A DNA stretch of 13,884 bases from Actinomycetales bacterium UBA1416 (lineage in GTDB: Bacteria > Actinomycetota > Actinomycetes > Actinomycetales > Actinomycetaceae), in assembly GCA_002304945.1 (NCBI GenBank), contig DBPQ01000109.1:1-13884 (forward strand). Direction: 5' to 3'. Below are positions 1-7,330 of this stretch, piece after piece (the stretch's first letter is position 1; the number at the start of each line of letters is the position of its first letter). The notes below the pieces were generated by a model. It saw only the letters and a list, made by a program, of their open reading frames with translations. It searched no databases and was not told the origin of the DNA. The position numbers and the translations under genes are program-made.

Positions 1-2
1 CC

Positions 3-695
3 TCACCTGACGCGGCCGGCTACAGCGTCGCGACCAGCAATCAGCTCGAACCGCAGCGCCTGGTCCACCTGCTCCGGTGTCAGCGAGTAGAGTTCAGCGA
101 TTTCCTCGCGCGTCGCCCCAGCCCGGTAGTCCTCCGCGAGCGCATCGGTTCGAACGTTGCGAACAGCGGGCTGTCCGAACGCCCGGCGCGGGTCCATGAT
201 GACTTGAGGTGTGCGGAGCTCTGGCCGCAGCCGTTCTGCGATGTCGCCCTCGTAGTCGATGGTGCTTCGGAACTTCTCCGTGGTCTCGGTCAACACGAGC
301 TGCCCATTACGCACGACGACGAGACGCAGTTCACGCCCGAGGCCCACCTCGTCCTGCACAAGCCGAACGAGTTCGCGGCCCTCCACCTCGAGGAAGGGGC
401 GAGCACGGGCCAGTGGGTACGGCCCGAATTCCGAGCGGAGTCTCTCGACAGCAGGCCGCAGACGTTGCACCGGGACGTTCCGCTTGCGGAACTCGGAGAG
501 CAGACGAGCTTCCACCATCTCACCCCACGTAACAACGTCTGCACCCGTGGGCTCGGGGCGCAGCACGGGATCGTAGAAGCGCCCCGCGCGGGTGTAACCC
601 TCAAGCCAGCGCCGTGCGGTTCCTCCGTGCAGCCCAACGAGGCGATCCACGTCCGAGTACGAGTAGATCGAACGGTCCAGCAGCGAGACAGCCAT
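3..695 (-). CDS. MerR-like HTH / DUF433 protein, antitoxin-type
   Basis: Predicted DNA-binding protein of 230 residues from the ATG at 695. The N-terminal ~60 residues (IYSYSDVDRLVGLHGGTARRW) resemble a MerR-type winged helix with the usual tyrosine/aspartate start and HGGTARRW recognition helix. The last ~55 residues (VIMDPRRAFGQPAVRN, then an EEIAELYSLTPEQVDQAL helix) are a typical DUF433 domain. In known families, DUF433 proteins are antitoxins often followed by a DUF5615/PIN-like toxin; here the gene ends 2 nt from the left edge, so any partner is not visible. A GTG at 773 would add 26 residues and leave a 15-nt gap to mrr. I prefer 695 because MAVSLLDRSIYSYSDVDRL matches the usual start of the family, although its ribosome binding site is weak. 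It is the fourth gene of the hsdR-hsdS-mrr run, so it may be the addiction or regulatory part of a defence operon; that role is inferred. Confidence 0.8.
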   Translation of the reverse strand: MAVSLLDRSIYSYSDVDRLVGLHGGTARRWLEGYTRAGRFYDPVLRPEPTGADVVTWGEMVEARLLSEFRKRNVPVQRLRPAVERLRSEFGPYPLARARPFLEVEGRELVRLVQDEVGLGRELRLVVVRNGQLVLTETTEKFRSTIDYEGDIAERLRPELRTPQVIMDPRRAFGQPAVRNVRTDALAEDYRAGATREEIAELYSLTPEQVDQALRFELIAGRDAVAGRVR

Positions 696-788
696 GGAGA
701 CATGGTCGCAGGAAGCGGCCACACCTGCCGCACCGCTGTGGAAATTGTCGCTCCACGGCACACGACGGATCACCGGCCCCGGCGGTGG

Positions 789-1733
789 TTACAGCTCCTC
801 GAAGAAGTCCTCGTCCAGTTTGAACAGCGTCACGGTGGCCTCGGGCTGCACCGCGACGCCGTAGTCCACCATCAGCTCCGCGAGCCGGGCGCCGTCGATC
901 AGCTCGATGCGGGCGTTGACCCGCTCCGCCTCCAAGACGGCCCCCGACGTGAATGACGACGTCGTGATGAACACCCCTCGGTCGCCCTGCGCCCCCATCA
1001 GGGCGCCCACGAACCCCTGGATCGTGGGCCGCCCCACGCTCTCCCCGAGGGCGTACTTCTTCGCCTGCACGTAGATCCGGTCCAACCCGAGAGGGTCCTG
1101 GGAGATGATCCCGTCGATGCCGCCGTCCCCGGGCTTCCCGGAGTGCTCAATCATCCCGGTGCGCCCGTACCCCATCGCCTTCAGCAGCCGGATCACCAGT
1201 CGCTCGAAGTCGCGTGGCGTCAGCGCAATGGCCCGCACCAGCAGCTCACCCTCCACCGCCGCCCGGTTCTCCAGCCGGGCCTGCTCGATCAACTCCTGCG
1301 GCGAGATCTCCGACGCCGCCTGCTCCACGACGACGGCGCCGCCTTGCTCGGGTGTCGGCTCCTGCTGGCCCCGGCCCCGCAGCCGGTGGTGCCGGGCCCG
1401 GAACTCCCGGAAGGCCTCGAACTTCATCAGCACCTGGTTGTCCACACGGTCCGGGTGATCCACCAGCAGTTCCTTGCCCGCCTGGGAGATCCGCAACCGC
1501 GCCCGCGATGGCCGCTCAACGGCGCCAGCGGCCACGAGGTAGCTGATCGCCCACCCCACCCGGTTGTCCACCGTGAGCTGGTTGCCGCTGGGAAGAACCT
1601 CCGCATTCTCCTGCTCCGTGAGATCAAGGGAAGCAATCACCGCCTCCTTCGTCTCCCGTGTCGAGCGCATCACCCCATCCGCCAGGGCCACCAGCACCGG
1701 CCGCATCAACGACTGATAATCCGGAATCCCCAC
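789..1733 (-). CDS. mrr: Mrr-family restriction endonuclease (type IV-like)
   Basis: A 314-residue Mrr-type nuclease. In this family it cuts foreign DNA, usually DNA carrying methylation that the host does not make. Residues 1-90 match the Mrr N-terminal winged-helix domain (GIPDYQSLMRPVL and a wing ending in RISQAGKELL). Residues ~172-300 are the PD-(D/E)XK-like nuclease: TPRDFERLVIRLLKAMGY, then GDGGIDG at 202-208 with Asp207, and YVQAKKY at 221-227 giving the Gln223/Lys225 pair of the D...QAK active site. All catalytic residues are present. The GTG start at 1733 directly abuts the TAG stop of hsdS, and a GAGGAGGGGG purine tract inside the end of hsdS serves as binding site, so the two are translationally coupled. 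Stop is TAA at 791-789. An Mrr next to a type I system is a common defence-island arrangement. It must tolerate whatever methylation the cognate HsdM makes, if one exists. Confidence 0.93.
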   Translation of the reverse strand: MGIPDYQSLMRPVLVALADGVMRSTRETKEAVIASLDLTEQENAEVLPSGNQLTVDNRVGWAISYLVAAGAVERPSRARLRISQAGKELLVDHPDRVDNQVLMKFEAFREFRARHHRLRGRGQQEPTPEQGGAVVVEQAASEISPQELIEQARLENRAAVEGELLVRAIALTPRDFERLVIRLLKAMGYGRTGMIEHSGKPGDGGIDGIISQDPLGLDRIYVQAKKYALGESVGRPTIQGFVGALMGAQGDRGVFITTSSFTSGAVLEAERVNARIELIDGARLAELMVDYGVAVQPEATVTLFKLDEDFFEEL

Positions 1734-2981
1734 CTACGCCACCCCCTCCTCGGGTTCATACCCCGACGTCAGCTCACCCGCGAACGCCGCCGCGAGCAAA
1801 GACCGACGCAGCGCGCTCTGCCGCCGCGTGAGTGCGGAGATCGCTGAGGTCACTCGTTCGAGGTCAGCCAAGTCCTCCCTCGCTTTCTCGACGAGATGCC
1901 GCTGCTCGGTCAGCGACGGGATCGGAAACTCGATCTTCTTGAGCCGTGACGCCGAGAGATGACCGATATTGGTTGTGATGCGGGATTCGCGCCTGAACCT
2001 TCCCGCATGCATGTGTCGACGGAAGACCAGCAGGGCCCACTCTGGCAGGACGTCCGGCCGTGCACGGAATCGCAGGAGGGTGTTGGTGAAGGCCACCTCC
2101 GGTGGATCGCCACGGTACAGCGCGGGCCGTCCGAGAAGTTCGGGACTCTGACCCTCGTTGAGGAGCACGTCGCCTGGGACCAGCCGATACTGCTGAAAAG
2201 CAGACTCAGGCCAGTGCATCTCCATCAGGTCTGTGGTGTCGATGCGGTCCTCGAAGACGTTCGCGACCCGGAGATACGGCCGCATGTTCGAGCCGCGATG
2301 CCAGTCGGGATGCCTCTGGCGACCGAGCTGTATCTGTCCCGCCTCACCTGTGGTCACGACCTGCCAACCGGCAGGGTACTCACCCAGCTCCGGCACAGCA
2401 GACAACAGGATGGCCTTGGCCTGCGTATGAGCCCTGCGGCGGGCGGCGTCGAGGTAGGCGGCGGCGGCGTCGAGGCGGGAGAGGTGGTCGTCGAGGATGG
2501 CGACGATGCGCTGCTGTTCCTCCAGCGGCGGCACCGGGACGTCGATGGCGCTCAGCTTCGACCCGTTGATGTTCGGTATGGCGATGCCATTCGTGACACT
2601 TGATATCTGTCGCCAGTACTGAGGTGAGGTCAGGTAGTGAGCGAGGAACTCAGGAGAGACCTGCGGGCCTGGGCGCAGCCGCATGAGGTAGGAGGCGAAT
2701 ATCGCCTCAGGTGGGTCGTGAATCAACGCGCTCACCCCGACGCTCCCCGCCCTGCTCACAACGATGTCACCGTGGGAGAGGAGGTACCGAGAGAGGTCCG
2801 GGGGGTCCTTCGTTGCCCGAGGGATGTGGCCCCACCGGATGCTGCCACGAGTGATGTCTGTTGTCCGTAGGAGTGGCGTGCCGCCTGCATCAGCGCGGGC
2901 AGATGAAGTCCATCCATATTGTGGTCGCCCAGCGATCTCAACCAAGGGAAGGTTCCGCCAGCCTTGCGGGAGCTGGTTCAC
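1734..2981 (-). CDS. hsdS: Type I restriction-modification specificity subunit HsdS
   Basis: Target-recognition subunit (415 residues) of a type I restriction complex; it should bring HsdM and HsdR to a bipartite DNA site. It has the usual two-halves layout: target domain 1 at about 1-150 (ends IDVPVPPLEEQQRIV), central conserved helical spacer at ~155-195, target domain 2 at ~204-352 (starts YPAGWQVV, ends IEFPIPSLTEQRHLV) and a C-terminal helix at ~355-402 (QSALRRSLLAAAFAGEL). The start is GTG at 2981, overlapping the hsdR stop as GTGA, with GAGGAG eight to nine bases upstream; the frame stays open further upstream but that extension is low-complexity Arg/His/Pro shadow. Base use is uneven: the two target domains use AT-richer codons (ATA, AGT, AAT) than the central spacer, as if exchanged between strains. 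The spacer holds a 21-bp-period direct repeat encoding LDAAAAY/LDAARRR. Identity is secure; the recognised sequence cannot be read from this. Confidence 0.93.
   Translation of the reverse strand: MNQLPQGWRNLPLVEIAGRPQYGWTSSARADAGGTPLLRTTDITRGSIRWGHIPRATKDPPDLSRYLLSHGDIVVSRAGSVGVSALIHDPPEAIFASYLMRLRPGPQVSPEFLAHYLTSPQYWRQISSVTNGIAIPNINGSKLSAIDVPVPPLEEQQRIVAILDDHLSRLDAAAAYLDAARRRAHTQAKAILLSAVPELGEYPAGWQVVTTGEAGQIQLGRQRHPDWHRGSNMRPYLRVANVFEDRIDTTDLMEMHWPESAFQQYRLVPGDVLLNEGQSPELLGRPALYRGDPPEVAFTNTLLRFRARPDVLPEWALLVFRRHMHAGRFRRESRITTNIGHLSASRLKKIEFPIPSLTEQRHLVEKAREDLADLERVTSAISALTRRQSALRRSLLAAAFAGELTSGYEPEEGVA
2443..2475 (-). repeat. Heptad direct repeat in the hsdS central spacer
   Basis: The 12-base unit GCGGCGTCGAGG (plus strand) occurs exactly at 2443-2454 and 2464-2475, a 21-base period. 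In HsdS this encodes leucine-started heptads at residues 170-176 (LDAAAAY) and 177-183 (LDAARRR), inside the helix that separates the two target-recognition domains. In EcoR124-type HsdS proteins, changes in the number of short repeats at the equivalent place alter the spacer of the recognition site. Whether this copy varies is not known. Confidence 0.75.
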
Positions 2982-5746
2982 GCGGTGAGCTCCTCGTTCA
3001 GGGTGTCGACGATGTGGGTGGCGCGGGTGTCTCCGAGATCGCGGAGGATGCCGTCGATGCCGCCGCGTTCGGTGAAGGGGGCTTGGTCGAGGTCTTCGGG
3101 GGTGATGCCCGCAGAGTTGGCGATGACGTTGACCATCCTGTCGAGCCACCACCTTTCCTTGTCGGTGAACACGGCTCCGGCTTGTTCCTGCTGCAGCAGC
3201 CACCCGGCGTACCGTTCGCGCACGCGCTCGGCGTAGGGGACGAGTTCGTCGTCGGCCTTGACGGTATACCGCAGCAGTGACACCAGGTCGGTGAGGGTGT
3301 GCCGGTCGGAGTGATGGACCTTGGGGCCATCCAGGACTTCGTAGGCCTGCCAGATGATGTCCGGGGTCCAGTTGTACGGCGGGCGTTGGATCCGCTCCGC
3401 CAGTTCCCGGATCTCCGCGAAGGACACCCGCCTGCCCTTCGCCTCCGTCAGCAGCTGGATCGCGGTGATCTCGTCCCGGTGCTCCAGCAGGTACGCCGTC
3501 CAGGACTCCACCACGGACTTCGCCCGCCCCACATCCACCACGCCATGGGCGTCCAGGAGGACGTCAGCGGAGACCTCGTCGATCACCCGGTCGTGGGTCG
3601 CCCGCAGTTCGAGGATGCGGTTGCGGAGCCCGGGGTTCGCGGCCAAGGGGCGCACGGCGTCGTCGAGCAGGACCTGAACGGCGACGGCAGGGTCCTCGGC
3701 GCCCTCCACGGCCTTTGCCTGGGTGTCGGGGTCGACGGCGTCCACCAGTCCCCGCACCACCTCGCGGACCGGGGTCCCGGCCACGGCGTCCAGCTCGGAG
3801 CGTTCGGTGTCGGTGAGGTCCAGCTCCAGCTTCGCCAACCGGGACGCCAGGGTGGCAGTCTCCGCCTCAGTGAGGGACAGGGTGGCGGCCTTGTCCAGCA
3901 ACTGCTTCAGGGACACGCCCTTGTCCCGGTTCAGGGGCGGGTCCACGAAGTCGTGCTCCGTGACCCCCACCGCGTCCACCAGCACGAACCTCGTCTTCGC
4001 GGCCGCGTCCGGGGTGACGGCCTGGAAGTCCGCCCCCGGAATGGTCCGCGCCCCCCGGCCCTTCATCTGCTCGAAGTACTGCGCACTGCGGACGTCCCGC
4101 ATGAAGAACACGCACTCCAACGGTTTGACGTCGGTGCCGGTGGCGATCATGTCCACCGTCACCGCGATCCGCAGACTCGGTGAGGTGCGGAAGGCCTGCA
4201 ACTGGGCCTTCGGGTCGCGGGCGTTGTAGGTGATCTTCGCGGCGAAGTCGTTGCCCTTGCCGAACACCTCCCTGACCGTGGTGACGATCTCCTCCGCGTG
4301 CGCGTCGTCCTTGGCGAAGATCAACGTCTTCGGGACCGTGGACCGGCCGGGGAAGATCTCGGTGAACAACCTGTCCCGGAAGGTCTCCAACACGAGGCGG
4401 ATCTGGGACCGTGCGGTGACCGCGCGGTCCAGTTGGGTGTTGGCGTACTCCAGGTCCTCGTCCAGTGCCTCCAGGCGCTGGACCCGGGTGCGGCGGTCCA
4501 CCTTCGGCACGATGGTGCCAGCGTCGATGGTGGAACCCTGCTGGGAGATCTCCGTCTTGATGCGGTACAGGTCGAAGTCCACGTTCACCCCGTCCGCCAC
4601 CGACTGCGGGTAGGTGTACTCCGAGACCAGGTTCTGGCGGAAGAACGCGAACGTCTGCTTCCCCGGGGTGGCCGTCAGCCCGACGACGTGGGCGTCGAAG
4701 TACTCCAGCACGCCCCGCCACACCCCGTAGATCGACCGGTGCGCCTCATCCACGATCACCAGGTCGAAGGCCTCCGGGGGCAGGGTCGGGTTGTAGGCCA
4801 CGGTCACCGGCTCGTCGGGGACGTACCCGTCCAGGCCGGGGTCGTCCTCGGCGGTGACCTCCTCGTTCTTCAGCACCTTGAAGACCCGTTGGATCGTGGA
4901 GATCACCACGTTCGAGGAACCCAGCATGCCCGCGCTGGTGAGCTTGTCGGCGTTGTAGATCTCGGAGAACCGGCGCCCGTCATCCGGGGTGCGGTAGTTC
5001 TGGAACTCCGCCAGCGTCTGGTCCGCGAGGTTGTTCCGGTCCACCAGGAACAGCACCCGGGAGAACCCGCCGTGGCGGAGTAGCCGGTACGCCAACGTCA
5101 CCGCCGTGAAGGTCTTGCCCGCCCCGGTCGCCATCTGCACCAGCGACCTGTCGAAGCGCTGCTCCGCCAACGAGCGCTCCACGTTGGTGATCGCACGGAT
5201 CTGGGCGGGGCGCAGGTGCGTGGTGTCCAGCGGGGGCAGGGCACGGACCTTGGCGCGCCAGGTGGGACGGTCCGGATCGGCGGCGCCATCGCGGAGCAGC
5301 TTCGCCAACGTGGCCGGCTGGGGGAACGCGAAGATCGCCCGCGCCCTCGGGTCCGGGTCCAGGCCATTGGTGAAGTGGGTCTCGGAGCCGGAGGCCTCGA
5401 ACACGAACGGCAGGCGACCGTCGTGGGTGACGGCACGCAGGCGTTGCTCGGGCGGCAGGCCGGTGGCGTACATCGCGGACTGCCACTCCACCCCCGACAA
5501 CGGGGTGCCCTGGGGCTTCGCCTCGATCACCCCCACCACCCGCTGGTCCACGAACAACAGGTAATCCGCCCGCCCATGACTCGGCGCGAGGGTGAACTCC
5601 CGCACCGCCACCCCCACACCGGCGAACAGGTTCAGATCCTTCCGGTCCTGCACCACCCACCCCGCCGCCGCGAGCTGGGCGTCGATCAGAACCCGGGCAC
5701 GCGCCTCCGCAGGAAGACGCGGATCAACAGGATCGTGGGAGGTCAT
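2978..5746 (-). CDS. hsdR: Type I restriction endonuclease subunit HsdR (EcoEI-like)
   Basis: Motor and nuclease subunit (922 residues) that translocates and cuts unmodified DNA as part of an HsdR/HsdM/HsdS complex. From the N terminus: an HsdR_N nuclease with HGRADYLLFVD (Asp61) and VIEAK (Glu75, Lys77), matching D...ExK; a superfamily 2 helicase with Walker A MATGAGKT at 205-212, DEAH at 333-336, GLTATPGK at 356-363, TGTDVK at 536-541 and QMKGRGAR at 560-567; and a C-terminal ~300-residue helical region like EcoEI_R_C. Length and motifs look intact. The start chosen is ATG 5746 (MTSHDPVDPRL), preceded by GGGAG seven bases upstream; an ATG 16 codons earlier lacks such a site. It is the first gene of the minus-strand operon, and its TGA overlaps the GTG of hsdS. 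No hsdM lies between hsdR and hsdS or upstream of hsdR, which is unusual. The start codon sits in a small hairpin. Confidence 0.95.
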   Translation of the reverse strand: MTSHDPVDPRLPAEARARVLIDAQLAAAGWVVQDRKDLNLFAGVGVAVREFTLAPSHGRADYLLFVDQRVVGVIEAKPQGTPLSGVEWQSAMYATGLPPEQRLRAVTHDGRLPFVFEASGSETHFTNGLDPDPRARAIFAFPQPATLAKLLRDGAADPDRPTWRAKVRALPPLDTTHLRPAQIRAITNVERSLAEQRFDRSLVQMATGAGKTFTAVTLAYRLLRHGGFSRVLFLVDRNNLADQTLAEFQNYRTPDDGRRFSEIYNADKLTSAGMLGSSNVVISTIQRVFKVLKNEEVTAEDDPGLDGYVPDEPVTVAYNPTLPPEAFDLVIVDEAHRSIYGVWRGVLEYFDAHVVGLTATPGKQTFAFFRQNLVSEYTYPQSVADGVNVDFDLYRIKTEISQQGSTIDAGTIVPKVDRRTRVQRLEALDEDLEYANTQLDRAVTARSQIRLVLETFRDRLFTEIFPGRSTVPKTLIFAKDDAHAEEIVTTVREVFGKGNDFAAKITYNARDPKAQLQAFRTSPSLRIAVTVDMIATGTDVKPLECVFFMRDVRSAQYFEQMKGRGARTIPGADFQAVTPDAAAKTRFVLVDAVGVTEHDFVDPPLNRDKGVSLKQLLDKAATLSLTEAETATLASRLAKLELDLTDTERSELDAVAGTPVREVVRGLVDAVDPDTQAKAVEGAEDPAVAVQVLLDDAVRPLAANPGLRNRILELRATHDRVIDEVSADVLLDAHGVVDVGRAKSVVESWTAYLLEHRDEITAIQLLTEAKGRRVSFAEIRELAERIQRPPYNWTPDIIWQAYEVLDGPKVHHSDRHTLTDLVSLLRYTVKADDELVPYAERVRERYAGWLLQQEQAGAVFTDKERWWLDRMVNVIANSAGITPEDLDQAPFTERGGIDGILRDLGDTRATHIVDTLNEELTA

Positions 5747-5762
5747 GATGACTCCCATCATG
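5744..5762 (-). promoter_or_regulatory. Hairpin/dyad covering the hsdR ribosome binding site and start
   Basis: On the plus strand CATGATG (5744-5750) and CATCATG (5756-5762) are exact inverted repeats with a 5-base loop ACTCC. Read on the hsdR strand this is CATGATG-GGAGT-CATCATG: most of the Shine-Dalgarno bases lie in the loop and the ATG start in the 3' arm. This could be a protein operator or a translational control hairpin, or it could be chance. The dyad is directly seen; the role is inferred. Confidence 0.45.
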
Positions 5763-5789
5763 CCCGACCTCATGATCCACGAGCGTGAA

Positions 5790-5846
5790 CTCACCCGCGC
5801 ACCGTCTGGTGGGGAGAGGTCACGCGGGTGAGACTCGCCCCACCAG
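5790..5846. repeat. Two interleaved inverted repeats between hsdR and the HNH gene
   Basis: Within the 108-nt gap between hsdR and the broken HNH gene there are two perfect inverted repeats. CTCACCCGCG (5790-5799) pairs with CGCGGGTGAG (5823-5832). CTGGTGGGG (5806-5814) pairs with CCCCACCAG (5838-5846). The arms interleave (A, B, A', B'), so they would form either alternative stems or an H-type pseudoknot. No T-run follows, so a classical intrinsic terminator is not clear. The element lies downstream of the HNH stop and upstream of hsdR, and could end HNH transcription, regulate the restriction operon, or bind a regulator. Confidence 0.5.
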
Positions 5847-5854
5847 CCGCATTC

Positions 5855-7198
5855 TCACGCTGCGGCGTGGAAGAGGGCGGCGACGCAGGCGTCGAGGGTG
5901 AATCCCTCTCCGCCGTGGGGTGGGAAGATCCGGGCGTCGGTGATGAGTGTCCAGGCGAGTTCCCCCTGGGTGGGCGGATCGAGCTCACACACCACTGTCC
6001 CGTTCCGGTGGCGAAAGACCCATCGGCCCGCCTCCCGGGTGATGCCCATCCCGCCCTCATGCACGGCGGTGTGGTGGCGGCGGCACAGGTTCAGCAGGTT
6101 TCCCAGGTCCGTGGCACCCCCGGCCCACCACGGCACCGCGTGGTGGGCGTCCAGGTGGCGGGACTGCTCACACCCGGGGAACTGGCAGGTCACCCCGTCC
6201 CGGATCCGCAACGCCCGCCGCTGGGCCCGCGACGCGAGCCGCCGCGCCCGGCCGAACGCCAACACCTCCCCGTCGGCGCCGAGGACCGCGGGCAGCACCT
6301 TCCCGTCGCACGCCAACCGCTGCGCCGTGGCCGGCTCGATCGGACCCAGTCCCTCGATGTGACACGTTCCCGCGGGAACGTCCGCCGCGTCGAGTCCCGC
6401 GAGGACCTCGGCACGGACCTGCACCACCACCAGATGGTGGTCATCCTCCGCGGCCGGGGCCGGCGTGGCGTCCAGGTAGTGCTGGGACACCGCGACCATC
6501 GCCTCGGCACGGCACGGGAGCTGCCCTTCCTCGGCCACCACCTCCGCCCGGGCGGCCTTCTCAAGGGCCGCGATCACCAGTGCGGCCTCCTCGGTGGGCA
6601 GCGTCACCGACACCCGGGTCATCCCCGCACCGGCCTCCCTGACCGTGAAGGCCCGCGCCACCTCCGCCTCCACCCGGGTGCCCTCAACACCCCGGAAGGC
6701 CCGTACGGTGCGCGCCAACTGTTAGGCCGTCATCTCAAGGGCCAGCTCGCACAACTCGTCCTCGTCCACCCGGCCCGCCAGACGGGTCACCTCCCGGACC
6801 TTGGAGAACGACAACCGGCCCTCCCGCATCAACTGGCCGACCCGCGGCATCCCCCGCAATGCGCGAGCAACCCGGACATGCTCCCGGGCCGTGCCGGGCG
6901 CCATCGAACAGTAGTAGGACACCCAGTGCGCCACCGACGCGAAGTCCGGGAACCACCCCAACCCTCCCCCCGCGTCGAACTCCCCCACCAGCACGAGGAA
7001 CTCGTGATCCACCTGCGCCGCCGTCGCCGCCGCCCCCTGCAACCGCACCCGCAGCTCCTCCGCCCGCTCCAGCGTCAGGTCCTCAACGGGTCCGACGGCG
7101 CCACGATCCGTGTCCTCGGGACCGTCGCCGTTGCCGTGACCATTCCCAGCCACCCAACTCCCGAGATCCGCCCACAGCTCCTTGGGATTCACCAACAT
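5855..7198 (-). pseudogene. DUF222/HNH endonuclease gene broken by one in-frame stop
   Basis: Actinobacterial DUF222-HNH protein, about 446 residues if read through. The first part (ATG 7198 to TAA 6724-6722, 158 residues) is the DUF222 helical domain (SVAHWVSYYCSMAPGTAREH, SFSKVREVTRLAG). The same frame continues after the TAA with QLARTVRAFRG and runs to TGA 5857-5855; this part holds the HNH nuclease: CQFPGC, DAHHAVPWW, then NLLNLCRRHHTAVHEGG. In intact homologues the region reads TA-x-QLxRxVRA without interruption, so one substitution (for example TCA, GCA or GAA to TAA) explains the break. A TTG at 6718 might restart the second half, but no good binding site precedes it. Function in the family is uncertain; many copies per genome are common and link to intron-like or mobile nucleases. 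A TTG at 7237 would extend the N terminus by 13 residues; ATG 7198 after a GGGCAGGGGG tract is preferred. A sequencing error at 6722 is the main alternative. Confidence 0.85.
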
Positions 7199-7330
7199 CA
7201 CAGCCCCCTGCCCTTCTCCAGCACTGTCACCAGCCAACCAGGGACCACTGACAGCACCCGAGGCGATTGCCGGCCCGGTCAGCGCGCCCCGCCGCTCGAC
7301 TCAGCCGCCCCGGTGGTGCACGCTTGGCGC

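Noticed and set aside
2982..3203. 74-codon N-terminal extension of HsdS
   Set aside because: Arg/His/Pro-rich sequence overlapping the hsdR end; the GTG at 2981 has a GAGGAG site and gives the normal HsdS start.
3299..5083. Several long plus-strand frames within hsdR
   Set aside because: Antisense shadows of hsdR without domain-like sequence or plausible binding sites.
5828..7330. A plus-strand frame open for about 500 codons ahead of and in frame with the GCS2 gene
   Set aside because: It is antisense to the DUF222/HNH gene, rich in Arg/Pro/His without motifs, and exists because of high GC; the family N terminus begins at 7331.
7199..7330. Weak 6-bp dyad CTGTCA/TGACAG (7224-7229, 7249-7254) in the divergent intergenic region
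   Set aside because: Arms are short and spaced by 19 bases; no clear promoter elements found beside it.
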